Source: a virus. Taken from it: a stretch of DNA of 64,000 bases. The position numbers and the translations under genes were made by a program. Every line of letters starts with the position of its first letter. Within the stretch, counting starts at the first letter, position 1. Under the pieces are notes generated by a model. The model did no database searches. It saw only the letters and a list, made by a program, of their open reading frames with translations, and had not been told where the DNA came from. Positions 50,128 through 58,392 of the stretch are shown here, one piece after another. The stretch covers positions 52,445 through 116,444 of the IMG/VR virus record IMGVR_UViG_3300044646_002092. One strand, given 5' to 3'.

Positions 50128-51738
50128 TTAGCCAGCGTCTGTTGTAGCAATTTTTCCACGTTTCTTAATTATACCAGCACTGTCCTTTCTAGCTGAAAAG
50201 AGGATTATGTCACTCTTCCCATTACCAGAAAGTACAGGAGTTGTTCCGCTAGGGAACAAGATACTATTATCAAACGCAACCGCGCCTGTATTCTGCACCA
50301 ATTCAACTATAAGCGCCTTAGTTTGATTATTTGCAAGTGTGGCGGTAAAGTTGATGTTGGTAATAGTGTTACTAATATCTGCAACTGGTGTTTTTAGAAT
50401 CAAATAGTCGTAATCTGCGTCGAGGTCAATTGTATAGTTTGTCGGTGAGGTAATCGTTACGGTGTTAGTCTTAATTTGGTCGCCAAGGGCATCTACGACC
50501 TCTGAAGATAGTTTGTCCAGTCCAACACTTCCATCAGGCAGTGCAGGGTCAAAAACTACCCACCTACCAGTTGTAGGGTTGGTGTTAGGAATCAGAACTG
50601 TGTCACCATTATCCGCTAGCACCGATGCAGCATCATATTTGTAAGGTCTATTAACCGATTCGACCAAACGCACTTGTCCTGACTTGTATTGCACTGAGTT
50701 CAAGCTCTTGAGCGCCGCAATATTATCTACTGGCGCGTCCCAGAAAAGAAGGTCTTGTAGAAGTGCGTAATTGACCAGCTTAGGGTAGATGCTGATGAAA
50801 CTTTGGGCGCTAACGCCGTCTAGAAGCTGAGACGAAGGCGAGACTTCGATAACTACTGCGGAGCCATCTGGAACACCCTTGTTGAGTGCAATATCGAGTG
50901 TTGGGTACTCTTGAACCACTCCGAGGTTATCAATGCCAGTGGTATCGAGGACAAACGAAGTGAGATTGATGTAACCAATGATTTTAACACCGAATACTAG
51001 CCTAATAGCTGGGTCAGAGGTATATTCGCTTAAATTGAGGCGCAAGCCCGTCAAAGTACCGCCAGTGTCGTTCACAATCCAATATTTGATAGGTACTGGT
51101 ATGGAATTGATGTTTTCAAGTGGGGCAACGAGTAGTGTCTCTTGGTCTGCACTGATTACATCAATTTCGGCTAATGAAGTGGTTTCGTATAGGCTTGCTT
51201 CCCTTGTCTTGAACCAGCGCCCGCTATTGTGCGCTAACACGGTAATATTGTCTACGGGAGATACTGAACCGCTAATAAATTCGTACACAAAACCCGACCC
51301 GTTGAGAAGTACCCTAAAGCCAGTTAATAGACCTGTGAGGGCGCTGATGTCTGCGGAGTTAGAATAGCTCGTCGGACTGTTTAAAGTGGCGTTAGCGGTG
51401 ATTACTACATTGCTGGGAGTGATTGGGGTTATGTAATCGGAGGCAAAGTGATTAAACTTGTAGATAATGCGGCTTGTCGCATAGTCGTTGGTAGTTGATA
51501 CACTGATTAAGGTTTCATGAATATCTTCGTATTGCAACGTTGTAAAGTTACTTGCATCAATTGTCACACTTCCACTTGCACTCACTGCGAGAGACTTTAC
51601 GGGTGACGGGCTAGTATACCCAGCGCGATTTCGCCTAACCAACCAGAAGTAATACGTGCCAGCCGTGATACTCCCACCAGATGCAGTTGTGATAGTCGGT
51701 ACAGGTAAGGTTTTTGACGCTGCGTAGGTAGTCTTCAT
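50128..51738 (-). CDS. Tail fibre protein with two GRW modules
   Basis: 536 residues. Starts with a FN3-like N-terminus (TYYFWLVRRNRAGYTSPSP). Two copies of the small module: about 120-185, LTGFRVLLNGSGFVYEFISG to AHNSGRWFKT, and about 340-410, SVQYKSGQVRLVESVNRPYKY to PTTGRWVVFD. Between them is a beta-rich stretch. The end contains a lipid/beta-type motif of fibre tips. Followed on the same strand by the repeat-containing intergenic region and protein B. Confidence 0.7.
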   Translation of the reverse strand: MKTTYAASKTLPVPTITTASGGSITAGTYYFWLVRRNRAGYTSPSPVKSLAVSASGSVTIDASNFTTLQYEDIHETLISVSTTNDYATSRIIYKFNHFASDYITPITPSNVVITANATLNSPTSYSNSADISALTGLLTGFRVLLNGSGFVYEFISGSVSPVDNITVLAHNSGRWFKTREASLYETTSLAEIDVISADQETLLVAPLENINSIPVPIKYWIVNDTGGTLTGLRLNLSEYTSDPAIRLVFGVKIIGYINLTSFVLDTTGIDNLGVVQEYPTLDIALNKGVPDGSAVVIEVSPSSQLLDGVSAQSFISIYPKLVNYALLQDLLFWDAPVDNIAALKSLNSVQYKSGQVRLVESVNRPYKYDAASVLADNGDTVLIPNTNPTTGRWVVFDPALPDGSVGLDKLSSEVVDALGDQIKTNTVTITSPTNYTIDLDADYDYLILKTPVADISNTITNINFTATLANNQTKALIVELVQNTGAVAFDNSILFPSGTTPVLSGNGKSDIILFSARKDSAGIIKKRGKIATTDAG

Positions 51739-51740
51739 AT

Positions 51741-51911
51741 TTACTTCATAATAGTTGTATTTGTGACGGGCGTGACTATATTAAAAGTAAACGTCTCGCT
51801 ACCTTGTGTGAGTTTTACCCGATTTCCTTCTTGGACGACTCGCGGAACCACATTTTGCAGCCCAGCTTTGATGGCGGCTAACGCCTCTGTGTAGTCGATG
51901 TCTTGATTCAT
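51741..51911 (-). CDS. Small hypothetical protein
   Basis: 56 residues from the ATG at 51911 (MNQDIDYTEALAAIKAGLQN...). The reading frame extends upstream but crosses another gene on the plus strand, so that part is rejected. Helical first half, beta-like second half (NRVKLTQGSETFTFNIV). Two bases upstream of the 536-residue gene and probably co-translated. Confidence 0.6.
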   Translation of the reverse strand: MNQDIDYTEALAAIKAGLQNVVPRVVQEGNRVKLTQGSETFTFNIVTPVTNTTIMK

Positions 51912-51937
51912 TTGATTATTATACCTTGTTCCCCATT

Positions 51938-52004
51938 TCTTTTCTGCATACGAACGCAGTGAGGTGTATGTGCTATCATAATAAGTAAACATATACCAAC
52001 CAAT
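51938..52004 (+). promoter_or_regulatory. Intergenic region with repeat and extended -10
   Basis: TTCTTTTCTGCATACGAACG (51938-51957) is a third, weaker copy of the 28-bp repeat. TGTGCTATCAT (51969-51979) is a possible extended -10 for the gene starting at 52005. Confidence 0.5.
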
Positions 52005-52286
52005 ATGACCTACCCAATCTCTAAATTTGTTGAAGCAGCCAAAGCATTGCGCGAAAATTATCCTGATGGCGAACTTATTACCATCACTTCGGACGAAACA
52101 TCGCTCACAGTCAGCCGTACAGAGACAGTAGAAAATAATGCTGCTGTTTATGAATATGGTAGCTACATCAAACTCACTCCTCCTACAGAAAACTATGAAG
52201 GTACTGTGGAAGAGTACGCTGAGAATTTGCTTGACCAACTTTACGGTTTTGGTGACGATGAGTATGATGAGAGCGAAGACGAATAG
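52005..52286 (+). CDS. Small acidic hypothetical protein
   Basis: 93 residues with beta-like segments in the middle (GELITITSDETSLTVSRTETV) and a strongly acidic tail (GFGDDEYDESEDE). Divergent from the 56-residue gene. The acidic tail resembles that of the small gene at 15.1 kb. No family recognised. Confidence 0.65.
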   Translation: MTYPISKFVEAAKALRENYPDGELITITSDETSLTVSRTETVENNAAVYEYGSYIKLTPPTENYEGTVEEYAENLLDQLYGFGDDEYDESEDE

Positions 52287-52653
52287 TATCTAGTTTGTAT
52301 GCTCGAAACGTGACCTCTGGTTGTAATGACTGGAGGTTTTGTCTCATGCGCCGACGGGCTGGAAAATTTTAGAAGAAGTAGAAGTAGTGATTCTACGTGT
52401 ATAAAACACAAAAATAAGTCAGGCTGAAATGTAAGCTCCGAAAGACTTTCAAAATTTCCGTACAAAACTTACGTTGTGTTTTTATTTTTTTAAATTTGGT
52501 CAGGTCGTGGTTTTTGTGAGGTTTTGGTTATTAGAAAAAGTTAAGTTAGTGTTTTGTTGTGGTTTTAGCTGTTGATTTTAAGTATATCTTTAGAGAGATG
52601 GTAAGCACTTTGTGGTTTGTGCTATATTAATAAAAGAAAACAAAAACTCACTA
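52287..52653 (+). other. Noncoding leader with promoter
   Basis: 367 bases without a gene. Contains ACCTC/GAGGT (52311-52336), a weak hairpin with a short T-run, and CGACGGGCTGGAA plus a GAAGAAGTAGAAG run (52353-52386) resembling the 18.17-18.22 kb leader. CTTTAGAGAGATG (52588-52600), a 17-base gap and TGTGCTATATT (52618-52628) form the same composite element found before both KilA-N genes; it lies 26 bases upstream of the ATG. The segment 52440-52600 is very T-rich. Confidence 0.55.
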
Positions 52654-53298
52654 ATGAATATATCCAAGATTACAGAAATCGAGTTAGTAAGGCTTCTCAA
52701 GCCCCCAATACCTATGGATAAAATTTCTTGCATGATAGAGACTAGCCCAAAAGAAAGTCAAGAGAGTTTGTGGAAAATGGTTGCTATTGCTTTAGCCGAC
52801 CAAGCAAACACACTAAACAAATACAGTCTTGACACTGCTCAAATTGCACAAGTTGATGGTCTTGCCAATTTTCTTCGTAGTAACCCTGAGTATCTTCGTG
52901 GATTTGATATTGACAAAGATACCCAGAAAATCATTTTCAATGGTGTAGAGGCAGAAAAAGGAGCTTATGGATTTGACCTTAGCCCAATTGACATACTCAG
53001 TAGCAAGTTGAGCGAGAATTTCAACTACCGATACAACTTTGAGTACAAATTTCTTCTTACCGCTTTGAAAAAAGCCCTGAAATTGGCAAAACACCAAAGC
53101 TCAGTTGAAACAGTCGAGTATGTTGACCGAGTTATCACTAAGTTGCTTGAAAATACTCGCAAAGCGCGAATTACAGTGTCTGAGATTCTCAAAGATACCC
53201 AAGGACTTAATAAAAAAGTTGTTGCTGATTCACTGGTCAGACTAGGTTGGACTAAACAAACATATAAAAACGGAGCCGTATTTTATTTAAAACCATGA
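52654..53298 (+). CDS. Hypothetical protein with C-terminal winged-helix-like region
   Basis: 214 residues from the ATG at 52654; an in-frame start 14 codons upstream overlaps the promoter and is rejected. Helical throughout. The end (about 165-214: ARITVSEILKDTQGLNKKVV, LVRLGWTKQTYKNGAVFYLKP) fits a winged helix, as in the 215-residue protein at 18.4 kb. The N-terminal portion is unrecognised. First gene of the 52.7-54.1 kb operon. A regulator role is inferred. Confidence 0.65.
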   Translation: MNISKITEIELVRLLKPPIPMDKISCMIETSPKESQESLWKMVAIALADQANTLNKYSLDTAQIAQVDGLANFLRSNPEYLRGFDIDKDTQKIIFNGVEAEKGAYGFDLSPIDILSSKLSENFNYRYNFEYKFLLTALKKALKLAKHQSSVETVEYVDRVITKLLENTRKARITVSEILKDTQGLNKKVVADSLVRLGWTKQTYKNGAVFYLKP

Positions 53299-53621
53299 CA
53301 GACAGCCAACTATTTGATACTCTCACCGACGAACAAAAACAATCAGGCTACTCATGCGACATGATGATTATCGATGATGTAATTGACGAGCAATATGGAA
53401 AACCAATTTTTCTTGCCTCTACTATTGACGGAACATACCCTATGCAAAAACTGCTTGATGATTACAAGATTTGGTATGACAAAGTAGTAGCCCTACAATT
53501 TAGCATTCCTGAGAGTGCTATAACGGGTTCTGTATCTGGTTCAGTATTTTTCAACGAAGCTAAACTCACTGCTCAGTTGTTTGAGGATAAACTTGCAAAA
53601 ACTTGGGGACACAAATACTAA
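53295..53621 (+). CDS. Small hypothetical protein
   Basis: 108 residues, overlapping the upstream stop (ATGA). Alpha/beta-mixed with an acidic N-terminus (DSQLFDTLTDEQKQSGYSCD). No motif recognised. Confidence 0.7.
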   Translation: MTDSQLFDTLTDEQKQSGYSCDMMIIDDVIDEQYGKPIFLASTIDGTYPMQKLLDDYKIWYDKVVALQFSIPESAITGSVSGSVFFNEAKLTAQLFEDKLAKTWGHKY

Positions 53622-53622
53622 C

Positions 53623-53928
53623 ATGACTAAACCAACTGCCCTCGACATTTGGTATGAAGAAGCACTCAAGTTTGTAGAAAGTCACTACGACAAAAACAAC
53701 ATCTCAATCGAGAAAAGCTCTTATGACAAAGAACTTCACATTACTATCAGTCGTAAAGATACGGTACTACTAAGCTATTTTATGCCAGTTAACGATATCA
53801 AGAACGAAGATATTATTCCAGATGCTCATGAATGTTTCCGAGCTTATGTGAGATGCTTTTTTCCTAAAATTTTACAATCAATGTACAACACTCTACTTTT
53901 TGGCGGGAGCCTTAAAAACCATGACTGA
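53623..53928 (+). CDS. Small hypothetical protein
   Basis: 101 residues from the ATG at 53623, one base after the upstream stop. An in-frame TTG at 53581 is inside the upstream gene and rejected. Beta-like segment ITISRKDTVLLSYFMPV and a Cys-containing C-terminal helix. Its end overlaps the next start by 8 bases. No family. Confidence 0.7.
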   Translation: MTKPTALDIWYEEALKFVESHYDKNNISIEKSSYDKELHITISRKDTVLLSYFMPVNDIKNEDIIPDAHECFRAYVRCFFPKILQSMYNTLLFGGSLKNHD

Positions 53929-54133
53929 ACAACCTGAATTTTTACGCATTGAAGGTGAAGACGGCTATCTAGCCTACGTTCACAACAAACATCACAACTT
54001 AACTAAAGAAAGCGTCTCAGCTATTCTTCAAAATGGAGGATATACTGGTGATTTCAAGATTGTCAGTAAACCTGAACTACAATCCAGACCCGTTACTTTG
54101 TGTCCATCTGCCAAACCCGACAGGTATACCTGA
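53921..54133 (+). CDS. Small hypothetical protein
   Basis: 70 residues (MTEQPEFLRIEGEDGYLAYV...). Its last 57 bases overlap the convergent hub-like gene on the minus strand. Last gene of the small plus operon. No family recognised. Confidence 0.6.
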   Translation: MTEQPEFLRIEGEDGYLAYVHNKHHNLTKESVSAILQNGGYTGDFKIVSKPELQSRPVTLCPSAKPDRYT

Positions 54134-56761
54134 AACGTCCACTCCGATATTATTCGGTAAATTTTGCACCTCAACTGTCGTCACCAGTCCGCCCTTAATA
54201 GTATTTAGTGCTGTAGCGGTCGTACTGACCGCCGTGAGGGTAACTGGTATTACTTCGCCAAACGTGACACTGACGGGCTGATTGAGCGCACCTCCATTGA
54301 TAATCTGAGTAGTAAACGTAGTAGATTTAGCAGCCCACTTTTGACCAAAGTATTGAAAAACACTATTAGGCTTAATTGCGTTTTGTGTCCACGTAAATGA
54401 CGTACTCAAACTTGCTCCATCAAACACATCTTTGTGTAGCTTAAATGTTGCGCCCTTAATTGCCTCTTGTATGTTATTTGCTCCAGTAATTGTCACATCG
54501 CTAAGTATGTTGCGGTCACGTACATTTGAGGTCAGATAAGTCAGTGAATCTTTAAGCCCATTCTTATCCTGAACAGGGTTGAGTTGATTAACTGGTTTGC
54601 GTACTGTAGCGCTAGGAGGTCGCCCCAAAGCTGTACTAAAGCTAGAACTCTGTATGTTGCTCTTAAAGCTGGCATCAGCAACTGTGCGGATTGTTCCGTA
54701 GATTGAGTAGGAGTCGTCTTTAAAACTGGCATCGTTACTTGCGGTTGAGTAGCTTGGCAAACTACTACCATCTTTTTTCTGCTTTGTTGGAATGACTTTA
54801 GTGATATCAATACTGGGCGGTACACCTTGTCCAATAACTGCGTCGTCAGGAACATTCATATAACTAAAAGGACGATAGTAAGTGCCACTATATCCCTCAT
54901 TAGCATTAATCGAATTTAGCAGCCCATTCAGGTCATTGAAAGTCTCATAAAGCCTGTCAATATTTTGTTTGGTTGTCTTGCTAGGACGAATCATGTAGCG
55001 AGTATGCTCGTAAACTTCTTCACCAGTAGTCAAGTAAATAGGGTTTTTGCCCCATAAACTCGCAGCTTGGTCTATATACTCAGGGTTGCCACTAACACCC
55101 GCAGAAATCGAATATCTCGACTTACTGACTATCATTAAGTTAGGAACCCAATCAGGACTAGGGAACAAAACTGCTACAGGGTCTTGAGTGCTTGGGGAGT
55201 TAGGTAGCTGAGCTTTAGGAATATACTCGACATTCCAATCAACTTTGTCGCCATCTTTGTAATACTTACTGAACGGCTCGATAAAATAGTCAACACGTTC
55301 AGTAATAGGGATTTTACGGTATAGGAAGCTTTCAAGCTTGCACTTGGCTTTGTAGACAGAAAGATAGTAGTACTGAAGACTGATGATGTCATTAGGAATC
55401 TGGTTCCCAATTTGAAGCAGAAAAGTAAGGTTGATGTATGCCTGAATACTCCCTTGCGACCAACTTGCAGCATCCTCATTAGCAAAACGCTTGATTGTCC
55501 ATCCTTCAGTCTGTTCAGCGACCAAAACTTGTGAATTAGACTTGAGGAGGTTCTGGTACTGCTCTGGTACTTCAATTTTAACGTAATTGCCCGACTTATC
55601 CAATACTTGAGGCTTAATATCGAGTTCTAGAGGCTGATATATAAAATCGGTCTGCTTAATACTTGTTACGCGCCATACAATAGGTCTTGCGAAGATATTA
55701 TTCCCTACCATACCCATTGCTTGATTTACTAGGTCTTTCAATAAACCTTTAAGAGCATTAGGTAGCTCTGCTGGATTTTTTTGCATCCTAGAAAGAATAG
55801 AAGTATCTATATTAATTGGAGCTAATGGATTGCTAACCAGTTCAAGAGCCGAATGAGAAAAACCATAAGTGCCAGATATTTCCGATTGAGGTTGTCCATA
55901 TTTGTACAATGTTATTTTGAATTGCTTACTCAGACCGCCATTATCGACAAACACACTAAGGTCGCGAGGAACTAAGCTACCATCACCCACTTCTGTCGGA
56001 GGTAAGTGAGGATTACTGTCGCCTTCGTAAAGCACATACTCATCGTCAGTCACTTGAACGTAAGTGTTTTGTAGCCCATAGTTAGTGCCACCATTCCAAT
56101 TGAGAAGTGTATTCTTATAACAAGGTGTTTCATTATCCGATAGGGTAATTTCAGTAAGAGGTACAGCCGTGATTGAGCGCCCAGACCCAAGGGTGACGTA
56201 ATCTATGCCTGAAGGAGAGTAAACAGCTACTTTGGCATCAAGGACGCTTCGCTCAGCCAGAAAAGAACTTACTGTGAAAAAATCGGTGTTAGCTGGTCGA
56301 TAAGGAAGATTGACAAAACCACTAAGCCCTGTAATTGGGCAGTCAATGCCAGTGAAGTCTGCTACCTGAAATAAAAGCGAAGTTAGGCTGAAACGATAGA
56401 ACTGTTCCCCAATAATTTGAGCCCAACGCCCATAAGCCAAAACAAACTTAGCTGTATTAATTCCTTTTTCTGTAAACAGCTTGCTGACGTGAGAATAGCT
56501 GAGCGAAACTTCATACCGAACCGACACATTGCCAACTTTATGAACTTGAGGAGATTCTTTGTAGCTATAGTTAGTCAAATAGAAATTGTAGTTGCCAAAT
56601 GTTAGGTCGCTTCCTAAATCTGGTATATCGTCCAGAGTTGCCACATAAATGATGGCAGAAAGAGATGGGGGTTGGTCAAGCTCCTGATTTAGCGTGTAAG
56701 TGCCTACAACGGCTCTAAGAGGATTTTCAGCGCTACTGGCAAGATTACTTACTAAGGACAC
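54077..56761 (-). CDS. Probable tail hub / baseplate protein
   Basis: 894 residues. Encoded next downstream of the distal tail gene in the tail module, the position of hub or tail-tip proteins in siphoviruses. Beta-rich N-terminal half (SAIIYVATLDDIPDL, VSVRYEVSLSYSHV), helix-containing middle, and a beta-rich C-terminus ending GFGRWTQSNGSGL. No lysozyme or peptidase motif visible. It starts inside the last 10 bases of the upstream gene. Its 3' end overlaps the convergent plus-strand gene. Confidence 0.65.
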   Translation of the reverse strand: MSLVSNLASSAENPLRAVVGTYTLNQELDQPPSLSAIIYVATLDDIPDLGSDLTFGNYNFYLTNYSYKESPQVHKVGNVSVRYEVSLSYSHVSKLFTEKGINTAKFVLAYGRWAQIIGEQFYRFSLTSLLFQVADFTGIDCPITGLSGFVNLPYRPANTDFFTVSSFLAERSVLDAKVAVYSPSGIDYVTLGSGRSITAVPLTEITLSDNETPCYKNTLLNWNGGTNYGLQNTYVQVTDDEYVLYEGDSNPHLPPTEVGDGSLVPRDLSVFVDNGGLSKQFKITLYKYGQPQSEISGTYGFSHSALELVSNPLAPINIDTSILSRMQKNPAELPNALKGLLKDLVNQAMGMVGNNIFARPIVWRVTSIKQTDFIYQPLELDIKPQVLDKSGNYVKIEVPEQYQNLLKSNSQVLVAEQTEGWTIKRFANEDAASWSQGSIQAYINLTFLLQIGNQIPNDIISLQYYYLSVYKAKCKLESFLYRKIPITERVDYFIEPFSKYYKDGDKVDWNVEYIPKAQLPNSPSTQDPVAVLFPSPDWVPNLMIVSKSRYSISAGVSGNPEYIDQAASLWGKNPIYLTTGEEVYEHTRYMIRPSKTTKQNIDRLYETFNDLNGLLNSINANEGYSGTYYRPFSYMNVPDDAVIGQGVPPSIDITKVIPTKQKKDGSSLPSYSTASNDASFKDDSYSIYGTIRTVADASFKSNIQSSSFSTALGRPPSATVRKPVNQLNPVQDKNGLKDSLTYLTSNVRDRNILSDVTITGANNIQEAIKGATFKLHKDVFDGASLSTSFTWTQNAIKPNSVFQYFGQKWAAKSTTFTTQIINGGALNQPVSVTFGEVIPVTLTAVSTTATALNTIKGGLVTTVEVQNLPNNIGVDVSGIPVGFGRWTQSNGSGL

Positions 56762-57417
56762 AAATACAAATCCCCACTCTGCATAAAGAAGGTATTTTTA
56801 CCAAAATCTAAGTATTTGTCAAATCGATAAACTTGACCATAGTAACTAACTGTTTCCACACCTATAACTTGAGTATTCACCAACTTCAGTAATCTCTTTT
56901 TTCTGACAAATGGGGAAAACCCTAAAAATGGGAGAAATACATCAAAACCAATTCGTATCTTAATAGTTGTGCGGTCAGTTATAGCAAGACCTTTTAGGTC
57001 GGATACTTTATAGGCTGTGCTTTCTTTATCTTTGTATACTGTAGCGATTTCGGAGTAGTAGTTAACCCAATCTAAATCTCTGTAAGTATTTAAGTCTGCA
57101 AAATAAAAGTCAATTGTAGCGGTTTTTGAGTTTAAAAAATCTCCTACTGTTAAGTAGTAGCAAGAGTTAAGGTCAACAGTAGGATACCGTGAACTTGAAT
57201 TATTATACCCATTTGTTCCGAGATTTGCAAAATTGAAACCTACAAGAAAAGGTAATTTACTTCTCTGTATAAAATTGATAGCAGTTAAGTAACTTGCTTG
57301 AGCTTCGTGGCTACTAAGAGAAACTGTATTGACATTTTGATTATCATAAGGTGACACAGGAGAACCTCCAATCCAAGTAGGTAAACGTTTAGGAGTATCT
57401 TTAAATAATTTCCACAT
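56752..57417 (-). CDS. Distal tail-type protein
   Basis: 221 residues, beta-rich, aromatic (FYFADLNTYRDLDWVNYYSE, VGFNFANLGTNGYNNSS). It is the gene between two small tail proteins and the hub-like protein, the position of the distal tail (Dit) protein; the sequence itself does not prove it. Starts immediately after the upstream stop and overlaps the next gene by 10 bases. Confidence 0.55.
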   Translation of the reverse strand: MWKLFKDTPKRLPTWIGGSPVSPYDNQNVNTVSLSSHEAQASYLTAINFIQRSKLPFLVGFNFANLGTNGYNNSSSRYPTVDLNSCYYLTVGDFLNSKTATIDFYFADLNTYRDLDWVNYYSEIATVYKDKESTAYKVSDLKGLAITDRTTIKIRIGFDVFLPFLGFSPFVRKKRLLKLVNTQVIGVETVSYYGQVYRFDKYLDFGKNTFFMQSGDLYLCP

Positions 57418-57789
57418 TTAACTAATTGCAAATTCTGGATTATTGAACTCGACACCTTGAATTGTATAAGTTCTATAACACTGTTCAGACCCTACAGTGT
57501 ATATCCCCCCGTAGTCAACTGCAATAACTGTCCAAGTTTGCCCTCTAAATGAAAAAGATTGACTACCAAACTGTTGTAGTGAGGGTTTTTCAAAAGGAAT
57601 ATCAGCTACTTTGATTCCTTCAAAATTTATCGTTACTGTTTCATAAGTAACAGAGCCAGCTAACAAGGAAGAGTTGTTAAGCAAGAAAAAGGCATTGGCA
57701 TTTTGAGCATTAATTTTCCCAAAAGAAACTGCTCCCGATTTTAACGGAAAGCCAAAAAGCTTCTCTTGGGAAAAACTAAGCCCAGCCAT
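57418..57789 (-). CDS. Small tail protein
   Basis: 123 residues, beta-rich (SFRGQTWTVIAVDYGGIYTVG) with a helix-poor structure, directly upstream (same strand) of the distal tail-type gene. Likely tail or tail-tube assembly protein by position. No family recognised. Confidence 0.6.
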   Translation of the reverse strand: MAGLSFSQEKLFGFPLKSGAVSFGKINAQNANAFFLLNNSSLLAGSVTYETVTINFEGIKVADIPFEKPSLQQFGSQSFSFRGQTWTVIAVDYGGIYTVGSEQCYRTYTIQGVEFNNPEFAIS

Positions 57790-57795
57790 AGGAAA

Positions 57796-58203
57796 TTAAC
57801 CCAGCTTACCAATATATTTGTTGGTGACAAAGGTGACAGGAAACGATTTGAGAGTTTCTTCAGTCGCTCCTACACGAATACCACCAGTTTCTTCGTACTG
57901 ATAAGGATACATGGTGTTACCACGATATAGAATACCACCAGTTAGACCAGTACCAGCAGTCAAATTGACCTGACCGAGCAGCATGGCTTCTTGGTTAGCA
58001 TCACAAGTTGCTTGAATATCTTCAGCAGCACTCAAAGAGATACCACCGATGTCGAAAGTGTAAGTACGAGCAGAGATGTTACCAGTAGCAACGAAGTCGC
58101 CAAGGTTGGCTACTGTGGAGTCGATGGACAGTTCGCCAGCAGTGATTTTGTCTGCGGGGACTGGTATGCCGTAAATTTTCGTTTGTTGAACGTTAAGGCT
58201 CAT
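57796..58203 (-). CDS. Small tail protein, possible tube or decoration
   Basis: 135 residues, beta-rich throughout, with a repeated Gly-Thr pattern (GQVNLTAGTGLTGGILYRGNTMYPY) and YDVPVPADKITAGELSID-like N-terminus (IYGIPVPADKITAGEL). First gene of the four-gene tail set, separated from the tape-measure gene by an antisense regulator. Tube subunits are often larger, so a different tail role is possible. Confidence 0.55.
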   Translation of the reverse strand: MSLNVQQTKIYGIPVPADKITAGELSIDSTVANLGDFVATGNISARTYTFDIGGISLSAAEDIQATCDANQEAMLLGQVNLTAGTGLTGGILYRGNTMYPYQYEETGGIRVGATEETLKSFPVTFVTNKYIGKLG

Positions 58204-58212
58204 TTATTTTAG

Positions 58213-58392
58213 TTTGTCCACTATTTTCTTCAATTATATCACTGCGGACAGATTGACAAATTACAATGATTACTTCCAAAACTTTTATTTGTTAACCATT
58301 TACTTACTAAAAATACTTTATTAACTGCTGGGTTATTATTTTTATGTGCTATAGTAAGTACAAGTAAAAATTAACTACTACCACTAATCACT
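58213..58392 (+). promoter_or_regulatory. Intergenic region with extended -10 promoter
   Basis: 180 bases between divergent genes. TGTGCTATAGT (58345-58355), with TATAGT at 58350-58355, is a good extended -10, 38 bases before the ATG at 58393. The -35 side (TTAACTGCTGGG) has no strong match. No hairpin with a T-tract is seen. Confidence 0.5.

Noticed and set aside
51912-52238. N-terminal extension of the small minus-strand gene to 165 residues
   Set aside because: It would run through the repeat and promoter region and across the plus-strand gene at 52005; the ATG at 51911 gives a compact gene next to its neighbour.
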